From Gemmobacter nectariphilus (GTDB taxonomy: Bacteria; Pseudomonadota; Alphaproteobacteria; Rhodobacterales; Rhodobacteraceae), in contig DYMU01000022.1 in assembly GCA_020721445.1 (NCBI GenBank), positions 1-44,513 of the forward strand: a stretch of DNA of 44,513 nucleotides. The letters run 5' to 3'. Positions 24,509 through 32,464 of the stretch are shown here, in pieces. Numbering within the stretch: position 1 is the first letter of the stretch; each line of letters starts with the position of its first letter. The position numbers were made by a program, and so were the translations under genes. The notes under the pieces were generated by a model, which was not told the origin of the DNA, did no database searches, and saw only the letters and a program-made list of their open reading frames with translations.

Positions 24509-24961
24509 TCAGCAGCAGGAAGACGCGGGCGCGCCGCCACAACAGGCGCTGGCCTTGGGTTCGGACGCCCCACCACAGCAGGAAGATGCAGCTTCGGATG
24601 CCGCGACAGCCTCGGCCGAACCGCTGATCGGGAACCCGCGCTGCACCCATCGGGCGATGCCGGGGTTCATGTTCATCACGCGGTCATAGCCCTGATACAT
24701 CAGGAAATACGTGGCCTTCAGGCTGCGCTCGCCCACCGCACAGGCCAGGATCACGTCACGGTCGCGCGGCACGTCCTGCCAGCGGTCCTCAAACTGCGAC
24801 AGCGGGATGGTCACCACATCACAGCCGGCAAAGCCGACCGCCGCCACCTCGGTCGCTTCGCGCACATCGACCAGCAGCGCGCCGCCCGAAAGCAGGCGCT
24901 GCGCGGTGGTGGGGCAGACCTCGCGCGCCTCGGCGAGGTCTTTTCTGACCGCTTCGCTCAT
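24509..24961 (-). CDS. Rhodanese-like sulfurtransferase with a Cys-pair tail
   Basis: A 150-residue cytoplasmic protein. Residues 15-112 form one rhodanese domain: 'LLVDVREATE' and the active-site loop 'ACAVGERS' with Cys74, which would carry a persulfide. The last 25 residues are an add-on with three vicinal Cys pairs at 128-129, 140-141 and 149-150, two followed by Gly-Gly. Such pairs can bind arsenite or soft metals. Start at 24961, 11 bases past the thioredoxin-like gene stop. Only the domain call is certain; metal binding is inference. Confidence 0.88.
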   Translation of the reverse strand: MSEAVRKDLAEAREVCPTTAQRLLSGGALLVDVREATEVAAVGFAGCDVVTIPLSQFEDRWQDVPRDRDVILACAVGERSLKATYFLMYQGYDRVMNMNPGIARWVQRGFPISGSAEAVAASEAASSCCGGASEPKASACCGGAPASSCC

Positions 24962-24972
24962 TGTTGCCTCCT

Positions 24973-25203
24973 CTATGCCAGCCAGCCCAACACCTGATCC
25001 GGCGACGGGACAGACCCCTTGTGCACGACCTTGCCGCCCACCACCACGGCGGGGGTGGTCATCACGCCGAAGGAAACGATCTGGCGCATGTCCTCGATCT
25101 TTTCGATGGTGACAGCCTTGCCCGCCTGATCCGCCACGCGGCTGATCAGATCGGCGGTGGCCTTGCATTTGGCGCAGCCGGGGCCCAGAACCTTGATGTC
25201 CAT
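24973..25203 (-). CDS. Small thioredoxin-like redox protein
   Basis: A 76-residue thioredoxin-fold protein of the 'redox-active disulfide protein 2' type: 'MDIKVLGPGCAKCKAT' holds the CxxC pair Cys10/Cys13, and 'GVMTTPAVVVGGKVVHKG' gives the cis-Pro loop. These proteins regularly accompany DUF318 permeases, as here (gap of 11 bases). It probably passes electrons or thiols to the permease or its cargo. The start at 25203 was chosen by family length. Confidence 0.9.
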   Translation of the reverse strand: MDIKVLGPGCAKCKATADLISRVADQAGKAVTIEKIEDMRQIVSFGVMTTPAVVVGGKVVHKGSVPSPDQVLGWLA

Positions 25204-25214
25204 GGTTTGTCCTT

Positions 25215-26273
25215 TCAGAACAGAAAGTTGAACAGATAGCCGACGGCGAGGATGCCAGAACCCACCACAGCGATGAACACGGCGATCAGGCGCAGGGTCA
25301 GCACCTGTTTCAGGATGATCATCTCGGGCAGGCTCAGCGCGATCACGCTCATCATGAAGGCCAGCACGGTGCCCAGCGCCGCGCCCTTGCCCAACAGCGC
25401 CTCGACAATCGGGATAACCCCGGCAGCATTGGTGTACATAGGGATTCCGATCACCACGGCGGCGGGCACGCTCCACCACGCATCCGCCCCCATGATGCGC
25501 GCCATCAGGTCTTGCGGCACATAGCCGTGGATCAGCGCGCCGATGCCGATGCCAAGGATGATCCACATCCAGACCCGACCAAAGATCTCGCGCACCACCT
25601 CGATCCCCAGATGATAGCGATCGACCAGCCGCAGCGGCGCATCATCGGCAGCGTCGGGGGCCGTGGCCCCGGAATGGATGTCGCGCACCCAGTCCTGCAA
25701 CCAGCCCTCCAGCTTCAGCTTGCCGATGACCCAGCCCGCGACCACGGCGATGGTCAGGCCAAAGGCGGCATAAGTTACAGCCACTTTCCAGCCGACCAGC
25801 CCGAACAACAGCACCAGCGCCACCTCGTTCACCATCGGGGCCGAGATCAGAAAGGAAAACGTCACCCCCAAAGGCACCCCCGCCGACACCAGCCCGATGA
25901 ACAAGGGCACAGCCGAGCAGGAACAGAACGGCGTCATCACGCCAAGCCCCGCCGCCATCACGTTGCCCACCCCTTCGCGCTTGCCCGCCAACAGCGCCCG
26001 CGTGCGTTCGGGCGAAAAGTAGCTGCGCAAAACCCCCATCGCAAAGACGATCAGCGTCAGCAGCATCATGACCTTGGGCACGTCGTAGAAGAAAAACGCA
26101 ATCGCCTCACCGGTGTGGCTGTGGCGGTCAACCGGGAACAGCGCAGTGATCCACTCCGACAGCGGGATCAACTGGCGATAGACCAGCCACCAGACGGCGA
26201 CAAAGCCGATCAGGCCCGCATGCCAGACCCAGTCGGGCCGTGCCGAAGGATGGGATGTGGTTTGCACGCTCAT
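25215..26273 (-). CDS. DUF318/ArsP-type membrane permease
   Basis: A 352-residue polytopic permease of PF03773. The diagnostic 'VMTPFCSCSAVPLF' puts Cys117 and Cys119 in a membrane segment, and a repeat-related 'GIPMYTNAAGVIPI' follows in the second half. A cytoplasmic loop near residues 200-225 links the halves. Family members include ArsP, which exports trivalent organoarsenicals, and others of unknown substrate. It overlaps the ArsR stop by 4 bases, so an arsenic or soft-metal efflux role is likely. The exact cargo is open, so I give no gene symbol. Confidence 0.88.
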   Translation of the reverse strand: MSVQTTSHPSARPDWVWHAGLIGFVAVWWLVYRQLIPLSEWITALFPVDRHSHTGEAIAFFFYDVPKVMMLLTLIVFAMGVLRSYFSPERTRALLAGKREGVGNVMAAGLGVMTPFCSCSAVPLFIGLVSAGVPLGVTFSFLISAPMVNEVALVLLFGLVGWKVAVTYAAFGLTIAVVAGWVIGKLKLEGWLQDWVRDIHSGATAPDAADDAPLRLVDRYHLGIEVVREIFGRVWMWIILGIGIGALIHGYVPQDLMARIMGADAWWSVPAAVVIGIPMYTNAAGVIPIVEALLGKGAALGTVLAFMMSVIALSLPEMIILKQVLTLRLIAVFIAVVGSGILAVGYLFNFLF

Positions 26274-26560
26274 GCCGCAACCCTTTCCTCGGCATCGGCA
26301 GCGGCCAGAACCGCCTCGACAATGGCCCGCACCTCGGGGGCAAGATCAGGGCGCAGCCGATAGCGCACCCATTGGGCATCGCGCCGGTCCACCACCAGAC
26401 CTGCCTGCTTCAGGGTTTGCATGTGCCGCGACATCCGGCTTTGCGTCGCATCAAGCCGGCGCATCAGATCGCAGACACAATGTTCGCGGCCATCGGCCAA
26501 GATGCGCACCGCGCCAAGGCGGGTCGGTTCGGACAGGGCAGAAAGGATGGCAATGGGCAT
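26270..26560 (-). CDS. arsR: ArsR-family repressor with CVC arsenite-sensor motif
   Basis: A 96-residue winged-helix repressor. 'HCVCDLM' at residues 27-33 carries Cys28 and Cys30 in the recognition-region helix, matching the ELCVCDL arsenite/antimonite site of plasmid R773 and E. coli ArsR. The DNA helix is 'ATQSRMSRHMQTLKQAGLV'. It heads the operon permease-trx-rhodanese-MBL-58 aa-TSUP-OsmC-CDF and overlaps the permease by 4 bases. A 24-base palindrome 55 bases upstream is its probable operator. Arsenite should therefore induce the whole series (inference from the sensor motif). Confidence 0.92.
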   Translation of the reverse strand: MPIAILSALSEPTRLGAVRILADGREHCVCDLMRRLDATQSRMSRHMQTLKQAGLVVDRRDAQWVRYRLRPDLAPEVRAIVEAVLAAADAEERVAA

Positions 26561-26614
26561 GATGTGCCTCTGCGCTTATGCGCCAAACCGCAAATACTCC
26601 TGGCGGCGACCTGC

Positions 26615-26638
26615 GTCAATCGGAATATGCCGATTGAC
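26615..26638. promoter_or_regulatory. ArsR operator candidate (palindrome)
   Basis: GTCAATCGG-AATATG-CCGATTGAC is a perfect inverted repeat with 9-base arms, 55 bases before the arsR start at 26560. Its core, ATCG-N8-CGAT, recurs in the promoter of the other arsR (28193-28208). Confidence 0.75.
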
Positions 26639-26819
26639 CAGCACAACTCAGGCGCTGGTCCCACATCCGAAGAAACGGCTGTTGGGGCCAAGCAGTCACG
26701 CCCCTGCAATCGCGTGACACATCACCCGAACCGAAAGCTGCTGGGCACCTTTGACAGGACAGGGATGCCCCGGATCGGGTGACCGGGTTGGGGGCGGTGC
26801 CGATTCTGCGGCGGCAAGG

Positions 26820-27839
26820 TCAGGCCGGAAACCTGCCCCGCGTGCGGTTGGCGAAAGCCACCAGCGACAGCATCACCGGCACCTCGACCAGCACGCCGAC
26901 CACCGTGGCCAGGGCGGCACCCGAGTTCAGGCCGAAAAGACCGATGGCCACCGCCACCGCCAGTTCAAAGAAGTTCGACGTGCCGATCAGCGCGCAAGGG
27001 GCGGCCACCTTGTGCGGCAGTTTCCAGGCAAAGGCCCAGGCATAGCCAAGCGCAAAGATGCCATAGGATTGCAGGATGATCGGCACGGCGATCAGCGCGA
27101 TCAGCAGCGGTTGCGCGATGATGACTTGCCCCTGAAAGCCGAACAGCAGCACCACGGTCAGCAACAGACCAAGGACCGATGCGGGCTTGATCCGCGCGGT
27201 AAAGTCCGACACCGCCGCTTCGCCCCCGCGCGCCATCAAGGCCCGCCGTGTCAGCGCCCCCGCAATCAGCGGAATGACAATGTAAAGGACGACCGACAGG
27301 ATCAGCGTCTGCCACGGCACTGCAATATTGGTCACGCCCAGCAAAAACGCCACGATGGGTGCAAAAGCCACGGCCATGATCAGATCGTTCACGCTGACCT
27401 GCACCAGCGTGTAATTCGGATCCCCCTTGGTCAGCTGCGACCAGACAAACACCATCGCCGTGCAGGGTGCGGCCCCAAGAAGGATCAGCCCCGCGATGTA
27501 TTCCGGTGCCTTTGCCGGGTCGATCAGCCCGGCAAACAGGTGGTTGAAGAACAGCACCGCCAGTGCTGCCATGGTAAAGGGCTTGATCAGCCAGTTGATC
27601 ACCAGCGTGATGATCAACCCTTTTGGCCGCCGCCCCACATCCCTGAGCGACCCAAAGTCGATGGCGATCATCATCGGATAGACCATCGCCCAGATCAGCA
27701 CAGCCACGACAAGGTTGACCGAGGCGTATTCAAAGCCAGCCAAGGCCCCGAACAGGCCGGGCATCAGATTGCCCAGCAGCAACCCCGCCAGAATGCACAG
27801 GGCCACCCAAAGGGTCAGCCAGCGTTCAAACAGGCTCAT
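26820..27839 (-). CDS. acr3: Arsenite efflux permease ACR3
   Basis: Acr3 expels arsenite from the cytoplasm using the proton gradient. The 339-residue protein has ten spans; '[22 protein letters not shown]' holds the essential Cys126 of the family, and '[14 protein letters not shown]' the conserved Glu of the second repeat. The ATG at 27839 overlaps the arsR stop by 4 bases; the frame upstream of it is arsR in another frame. It gets rid of arsenite that escapes periplasmic oxidation by AioBA. Confidence 0.95.
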   Translation of the reverse strand: MSLFERWLTLWVALCILAGLLLGNLMPGLFGALAGFEYASVNLVVAVLIWAMVYPMMIAIDFGSLRDVGRRPKGLIITLVINWLIKPFTMAALAVLFFNHLFAGLIDPAKAPEYIAGLILLGAAPCTAMVFVWSQLTKGDPNYTLVQVSVNDLIMAVAFAPIVAFLLGVTNIAVPWQTLILSVVLYIVIPLIAGALTRRALMARGGEAAVSDFTARIKPASVLGLLLTVVLLFGFQGQVIIAQPLLIALIAVPIILQSYGIFALGYAWAFAWKLPHKVAAPCALIGTSNFFELAVAVAIGLFGLNSGAALATVVGVLVEVPVMLSLVAFANRTRGRFPA

Positions 27840-28159
27840 GCGGTTTCCCTTTCCGCTGGGGTGCAACAGGCCCCATCGGGGGGCGGGGTCAGGCCAAGGA
27901 TAAACGTGACAAGCGGGGCAAGGGCCGCCGGGTTCAGCGCATAGCACACCCGTGGTCCGTCGATTTCGCCGGTGATCACGCCCGCCACCTTCAGGATGCG
28001 AAGATGCTCTGACACGGTGGATTGCGCCAGACCAACCGCGCCCACGATGTCACCACCGATGCAGCCCGGCGTCGCCTGAAGCACCCGCAGGATTCGAATA
28101 CGCGCCGGATGCGCCAGCGCCTTTGCCAAGGCCGCGGTCGTCGTTTCATCTGTTGCCAT
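27836..28159 (-). CDS. arsR: ArsR-family repressor, C-terminal Cys-pair type
   Basis: A 107-residue winged-helix repressor: HTH '[20 protein letters not shown]' at residues 42-61. It lacks the CVC motif in that region; instead it has Cys33, Cys72 and a vicinal pair Cys98-Cys99 near the C-terminus ('DGACCTPAE'), like the ArsR of Acidithiobacillus ferrooxidans, whose site is built from C-terminal Cys. It precedes acr3 with an ATGA overlap and is divergent from aioX. A palindrome (28193-28208) overlaps its -10 region. Confidence 0.92.
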   Translation of the reverse strand: MATDETTTAALAKALAHPARIRILRVLQATPGCIGGDIVGAVGLAQSTVSEHLRILKVAGVITGEIDGPRVCYALNPAALAPLVTFILGLTPPPDGACCTPAERETA

Positions 28160-28192
28160 GAGGGCGCTTCCCAAGCCTGTCCGATTCCGTAT

Positions 28193-28208
28193 ATCGTCGA
28201 TGTACGAT
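28193..28208. promoter_or_regulatory. ArsR operator candidate between arsR and aioX
   Basis: ATCGT-CGATGT-ACGAT is a perfect inverted repeat with 5-base arms, 34 bases upstream of the arsR start and 85 upstream of aioX. On the minus strand TATACG, a possible -10, partly overlaps it. It shares ATCG-N8-CGAT with the operator at 26615-26638. Confidence 0.6.
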
Positions 28209-28292
28209 TTCAGACCGCGATGGACAAGCAGGTTCAAGGGCCGTCTTGCCATCGGGTTTGGCGCGACGAAAGATGCGCCCGGGGGGATAAGG

Positions 28293-29153
28293 ATGAAAAG
28301 CACGCGCCGCGCGGTGCTGTTTGGGGCGGCCGTCCTGGCCGCGCCGCGGGTCGGGACGCGGGCCTTCGCCCAAGGTCCGGGGCCGTTCAGATTTGCGCTG
28401 ACGCCGGTGTTTCTTGACAATGATGCCGCGGTGATCGCGGCTTTGCGCTTGGCCTTGGCGCATGGCATGGGGCAAGACATCGAACTGGTCCAACGCCGCA
28501 CCTATCAAGAGATTTCCGGCGCCCTGCTTGACGGATCAGTCGATGCCGCGTGGACCTGCGGCTATCCCTATTTGCAGCACAGGTCCGAACTTTCGCTGCT
28601 TGGCGTGCCGGTCTGGCGCGGGCGGCCGCTGTATCAGTCCTATCTTCTGGTGGGCAAGGACGACCCGGCGCTCGCGCTGTCCGACCTGCGCGGCGCGGCG
28701 CACGCCTTTTCAGACCCGGACAGCAATTCGGGCTTTCTGGTCACCGCGTCCGACCTTGCCCGCGACGGCCAGACACCAGAGCAGTTCTTTTCGAGGGTGA
28801 TTTTCACCTATGGCCACCGCAATGTGGTGCGCTCGGTCGCCGGGGGGCTGACGCGATCGGGCAGCGTCGATGGCTATGTCTGGGAGGCGCTGAGTGTCGC
28901 CGAACCCGCCCTGACCGCACAAACCCGGGTCATTGCCCGATCAGAATGGTTGGGCTTTCCGCCGATGGTCGCGCGCACCGATCGCAGGAACCTGCCTTCG
29001 GTAAAGGCGTGCCAGACCGCACTGCTGGGAATGTCGGGCAACGCGCCGGGCAAGGCGGCGCTGCGGCTGCTAAGCCTTGACCGGATAGACCCGGGCGAAG
29101 ATGCGCTTTTTGCCGGTATCGCGGCCCGCATGGCCGTTCTGGCCAAGGGATGA
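28293..29153 (+). CDS. aioX: Periplasmic arsenite-binding protein AioX (PhnD-like)
   Basis: AioX binds arsenite in the periplasm and signals to the kinase AioS. The 286-residue precursor has a twin-arginine-like signal '[16 protein letters not shown]' (3-18) and a PhnD-fold body: '[20 protein letters not shown]', '[15 protein letters not shown]' with Cys89, which corresponds in context to the arsenite-binding Cys known in Agrobacterium AioX, then '[20 protein letters not shown]'. The start at 28293 has a purine-rich ribosome site and gives the signal peptide; a longer frame from 28158 overlaps arsR. It overlaps aioS by 4 bases. By fold alone it could be called a phosphonate-binding protein; the neighbours decide for AioX. 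Confidence 0.92.
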   Translation: MKSTRRAVLFGAAVLAAPRVGTRAFAQGPGPFRFALTPVFLDNDAAVIAALRLALAHGMGQDIELVQRRTYQEISGALLDGSVDAAWTCGYPYLQHRSELSLLGVPVWRGRPLYQSYLLVGKDDPALALSDLRGAAHAFSDPDSNSGFLVTASDLARDGQTPEQFFSRVIFTYGHRNVVRSVAGGLTRSGSVDGYVWEALSVAEPALTAQTRVIARSEWLGFPPMVARTDRRNLPSVKACQTALLGMSGNAPGKAALRLLSLDRIDPGEDALFAGIAARMAVLAKG

Positions 29154-30577
29154 GGTCGGTGCCCCGGTTCCGCGATCTGCCGGTAACCTTGCGCGTGCCG
29201 CTTGTGACCGCCGGCCTGATGGTGCTGCTTGGGTTCTTGGCCAGCCAGAGCGTTCTTGTCACCCTTGGCCGGGTGCAGGACGCCCGCCTGTCCGAAACCG
29301 CGCGGCTTCATGTCGAAGGCTTGTCCGTGGCCCTTGGCCCTTCGGTGCTGCGGCAGGATGTGTGGGAGGTTTACGACATTCTGGACCGGGCGCATTCCGC
29401 CTTTGACGGGCAGCGCTTGCTGCTGTCGATCGTGGCGGATGAGCGGGGGCGTATCCTTGCCGCCACCGACCCGCGCCGCGCGCCCATCGGGCAAGAGGTT
29501 GCAACCTTAAAGGCCGAAGCGGTCTCCCCCGACAGGGTCCGCATGACCGGCGATCCCACGCTGCGGGTGGTGTCACCGCTGCTTTTTCAAGGGCGTGAGA
29601 TTGGTCAGATCGTGACAGAGCTTGACGTGACCGACCTTCTGGCCGAACGGCGCAATGTCTCGATGTGGCTGCTGCTGGGCAACGCGGTTGCAACCGCGCT
29701 TCTGGCCTTTGGCGGCTGGCTGGCGGTTGCGCGGATTTTGCGCCCGCTGGGCACCTTGGTGCTGGCGATGGACGATTCCAAAGGTGCCCCCCGGCCGATT
29801 GCCAAAGCTGACATTCCCAGCGCAGACCCCGGGTTGTCGCGCCTGATCCACACCTACAACCGGATGACCACGGCGGTGGAAAGCCGGGCCGAGGCCGAGC
29901 GTCGGCTGGCAGAGCGGGAACGCTTTGTCAGCCTTGGGCGGCTTTCGTCCTCGCTGGCGCATGAGGTGAACAATCCCCTCGGCGGCCTTCTCAACGCCGC
30001 CGACACCATCCTGTGCTATGCCGACCGGCCCGATGTGGTGCGCCAGTCTGCCAGGCTGATGCAGCGCGGGCTGTCGCATTTGCGCGACGTGACCCGCGCC
30101 ATTCTTGACCAGAACCGGCTTGACCGCGTCGGCCAGACCCTGCGCCCGGAAGACCTTGAAGACCTGAAGCTTTTGTTCGAACCCGAGGTCGCCCGCCGCC
30201 ACCAGACCTTGATCTGGCAGGTCGACGCCGGCCTGGCAGAGCTGGCAAGACTTCCCGCTGGCCCGGTGCGGCAGGTGGTGTTGAACCTGCTCTTGAACGC
30301 CGGCGCAGCCGCGGGTCCGGCTGGCCGCGTCGGTCTGGGCGTTGTGGCCGCGCACGACAGGCTGACCTTTGACATCACCGACAGCGGCCCCGGCCTTGGT
30401 CAGGCGGATCTTGATCGGCTTCTGGCATCCGGTCCCTTGCCGCCCGGCGGCGGCGTCGGCCTTCGCCTTGTCCGCGACCTGGTGTCCGGGCTTGGCGGCG
30501 AAATCCGACACCACCGGCAGGGCGGCACCACCTGCGTGCGCGTCACGCTGCCGATGCAGGGGGCGACCGATGCTTGA
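29150..30577 (+). CDS. aioS: Arsenite-responsive sensor histidine kinase AioS
   Basis: A 475-residue membrane kinase. Spans near 14-36 and 172-194 enclose a periplasmic sensor of about 135 residues that should meet AioX. A HAMP-like linker follows. The H-box is 'LSSSLAHEVNNPLGG' with phospho-acceptor His271; the N-box is 'VVLNLLLNAGAAAG' (Asn383); the G-boxes are 'DSGPGL' (411) and 'GGGVGLRLV' (433). The HEVNNPLGG form is that of NtrB-like kinases that pair with NtrC-type regulators. The start at 29150 overlaps aioX (ATGA). It overlaps aioR by 8 bases. Confidence 0.93.
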   Translation: MRSVPRFRDLPVTLRVPLVTAGLMVLLGFLASQSVLVTLGRVQDARLSETARLHVEGLSVALGPSVLRQDVWEVYDILDRAHSAFDGQRLLLSIVADERGRILAATDPRRAPIGQEVATLKAEAVSPDRVRMTGDPTLRVVSPLLFQGREIGQIVTELDVTDLLAERRNVSMWLLLGNAVATALLAFGGWLAVARILRPLGTLVLAMDDSKGAPRPIAKADIPSADPGLSRLIHTYNRMTTAVESRAEAERRLAERERFVSLGRLSSSLAHEVNNPLGGLLNAADTILCYADRPDVVRQSARLMQRGLSHLRDVTRAILDQNRLDRVGQTLRPEDLEDLKLLFEPEVARRHQTLIWQVDAGLAELARLPAGPVRQVVLNLLLNAGAAAGPAGRVGLGVVAAHDRLTFDITDSGPGLGQADLDRLLASGPLPPGGGVGLRLVRDLVSGLGGEIRHHRQGGTTCVRVTLPMQGATDA

Positions 30578-31775
30578 GGGGCGACGCATCGTGCTGGTCG
30601 AAGATGACGAGATCATGGGGGCGTCGCTGATGCAGCGGCTGACGCTGGAAGGGGCCGAGGTGCAATGGCACCGCGGCATCGCCCGCGCCCTGCCCGCGAT
30701 CCGCACCCCCCGCAAAGTGCTGGATGCCGTGATCTGCGACATTCGCCTGCCAGACGGCACCGGCGAAGACCTCTATGATACCCTGACGCGCACCGGCCAC
30801 CCGCCGCCGTTCCTGTTCATCACCGGACAGGGCGGCATTGATCAGGCGGTGCGGCTGATCCGGTCTGGTGCGGCGGACTACATCACCAAACCGTTCGAGA
30901 TTGCCGCGTTCCTGCGGCGCCTCGTCACCGTCATGCGGCCAAGGGCCGACCACGAGATGCCACCAGAAACCGGGATCAGCGCCGCCGCACGGTCGGTGGA
31001 CCGGCAGGTGGTTGACGCCGCCACCCGCGAAACGGCGCTGCTGATCCGCGGCGCATCGGGTCTTGGCAAGCTGCGGCTGGCACGGCGGGTGCATGATCTG
31101 TCCGACCGCAAGCTTGCACCGATGGTCCTGTGCAATGCCCTGCGCGACACCGTCGGTGCCGACGACATGCGCCGCGCGATCCGCGAGGTGGGCGAAGGGT
31201 CGCTGGTCATTGTCGGCATCGGGCGGCTGGACGGCGCGGCACAGGACGCGCTGTTTCACGCCTTGGGTGCCCCCCGGTTTCGGCTGATCGCCACGCTTGG
31301 GCCGCAGGCTGCCGAAGACTGGCATGCGCTGCGGGCTGACCTGATGTCCGTGCTTCGGTCGCATGAAATTGTGGTGCCGCCGCTGGCCGACCGCCCCGAC
31401 GATGCGGTCTGGCTGGCCGCGCGGCTGTTTCCCGGCTTCAACGCCCGTCGCAAACAGGCGCTTTCGGGCATTGCCGCCACGGCGGAAGAGGCGATCCGCG
31501 CGCATGACTGGCCGGGAAATGGCCGCGAGCTGCGCGCCCGCCTTCTGCGCGCGGTCGAAGCGGCCGAGGGTGATATGGTGCTGACCTCCGATCTCTTTCC
31601 CGAACGTGCCGCCGATGCAGCGTTGCGCTCGCTGGCCGAGGTGCGGGATACGGCCGAGCGGGCGCAGATCGTGGCGGCGCTGGATCGGACCGGCGGACAG
31701 GTGGGCGAAGCGGCAAAGCTGTTGCGCGTGTCGCGCACCACGCTGTGGGAAAAGATGCAAAAGCTGGGGCTTTAG
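30570..31775 (+). CDS. aioR: NtrC-like response regulator AioR with degenerate AAA+ domain
   Basis: A 401-residue response regulator that should activate aioBA. The receiver domain (1-122) has Glu11/Asp12, phosphorylation site Asp57 ('CDIRLPDG'), Thr85 and Lys107. The central domain keeps a Walker A 'GASGLGK' (161-167) but has no GAFTGA loop; the distance to the Walker B position is about 17 residues short, and the Walker B Asp-Glu is replaced ('SLVIVGIG', 211-218). A Fis-type HTH 'GEAAKLLRVSRTTLWEKMQK' closes the protein. The start at 30570 was set by the first receiver strand. It probably does not remodel sigma-54 polymerase in the standard way; it resembles the R. capsulatus NtrC situation (sigma-70, no GAFTGA). 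Confidence 0.9.
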   Translation: MLEGRRIVLVEDDEIMGASLMQRLTLEGAEVQWHRGIARALPAIRTPRKVLDAVICDIRLPDGTGEDLYDTLTRTGHPPPFLFITGQGGIDQAVRLIRSGAADYITKPFEIAAFLRRLVTVMRPRADHEMPPETGISAAARSVDRQVVDAATRETALLIRGASGLGKLRLARRVHDLSDRKLAPMVLCNALRDTVGADDMRRAIREVGEGSLVIVGIGRLDGAAQDALFHALGAPRFRLIATLGPQAAEDWHALRADLMSVLRSHEIVVPPLADRPDDAVWLAARLFPGFNARRKQALSGIAATAEEAIRAHDWPGNGRELRARLLRAVEAAEGDMVLTSDLFPERAADAALRSLAEVRDTAERAQIVAALDRTGGQVGEAAKLLRVSRTTLWEKMQKLGL

Positions 31776-31787
31776 GCGAAATCCCAT

Positions 31788-31803
31788 GTTCGGAAATCCG
31801 AAC
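31788..31803. promoter_or_regulatory. Palindrome upstream of aioB, AioR site candidate
   Basis: GTTCGG-AAAT-CCGAAC is a perfect inverted repeat with 6-base arms, 121 bases before the aioB start and 12 after the aioR stop. The place and symmetry suit an activator dimer. No sigma-54 -24/-12 pair with the right spacing is visible between it and aioB. Confidence 0.45.
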
Positions 31804-31924
31804 GCCCGAAAATTGTGCATGGTTAGAACGTCTTGCCGCGTCGCGGCGACCTGTGGCGCATGGTCGCAGGACCGGCCGGTTATGCGCTAGCCTTGGTTCA
31901 GGCAGCCAAGGGAGGGTAGCTACC

Positions 31925-32452
31925 ATGAAATGCAATCGGTTGGTCGATGTCGGCCGCCGTCAGTTCCTGCGCGGCGGTGTTCTCGGCGTGGCGGGGGCTG
32001 CGGCGGCAACGGTCATGCCCGCAGGGCAGGCACAGGCGCAGCAGGCGCGGGCGATGTTGGATTATCCATCAAACAAACTGGCCAATCTGGCCGATCTGAA
32101 GGTGAACGAGCCGATGGATATCGGCTATCCCGATGCCGACAGCCCCGGCATCTTGCTGAAACTGGGCGCAGCGGTCGAAGGCGGTGCCGGACCCGATGGC
32201 GATATCGTCGCCTATTCGGTGCTGTGCCCGCACAAGGGCTATTCCCTGTCCTACCACGCTGCCGACAAGACCCTGAACTGCCCCGGCCATTTCAGCCGCT
32301 TTGATTGCGAAAAAGGCGGCCAGCAGGTCTGGGGCCATGCCACGCAGAACCTGCCGCAATTTTCGCTGCGGGTGGATGACGCGGGCGACATTTACGCCGA
32401 AGGTGCGGACGAGCTGATTTACGGCCGTCTGTCCAACGTGCTGCAAGGGTAA
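31925..32452 (+). CDS. aioB: Arsenite oxidase small subunit, Rieske protein
   Basis: AioB passes electrons from AioA to a cytochrome c or other acceptor in the periplasm. The 175-residue precursor has a perfect twin-arginine signal 'GRRQFLRGGVLGVAGAA' (10-26), which exports the folded AioA partner too. The [2Fe-2S] ligands are Cys101-x-His103 ('CPHKGY') and Cys119-x-x-His122 ('CPGH'). The two loop positions that form a disulfide in beta-proteobacterial AioB are Tyr106 and Gly121, so there is none, as in the Rhizobium NT-26 enzyme. The ribosome site GGGAGG is about 8 bases before ATG. Twelve bases separate it from aioA. Confidence 0.97.
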   Translation: MKCNRLVDVGRRQFLRGGVLGVAGAAAATVMPAGQAQAQQARAMLDYPSNKLANLADLKVNEPMDIGYPDADSPGILLKLGAAVEGGAGPDGDIVAYSVLCPHKGYSLSYHAADKTLNCPGHFSRFDCEKGGQQVWGHATQNLPQFSLRVDDAGDIYAEGADELIYGRLSNVLQG

Positions 32453-32464
32453 GGGGGCGAGATC

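Noticed and set aside
28293-29153. Calling this gene a second phosphonate-binding protein phnD
   Set aside because: The fold is PhnD-like, but it overlaps aioS, carries the Cys in the WTCGYPY context and heads the aio genes, so AioX is the better call.
31853-31868. TGGCGC...TCGCA as a sigma-54 promoter before aioB
   Set aside because: Only 9 bases separate GG and GC; the -24/-12 element needs 10. The rest of the consensus also matches poorly.
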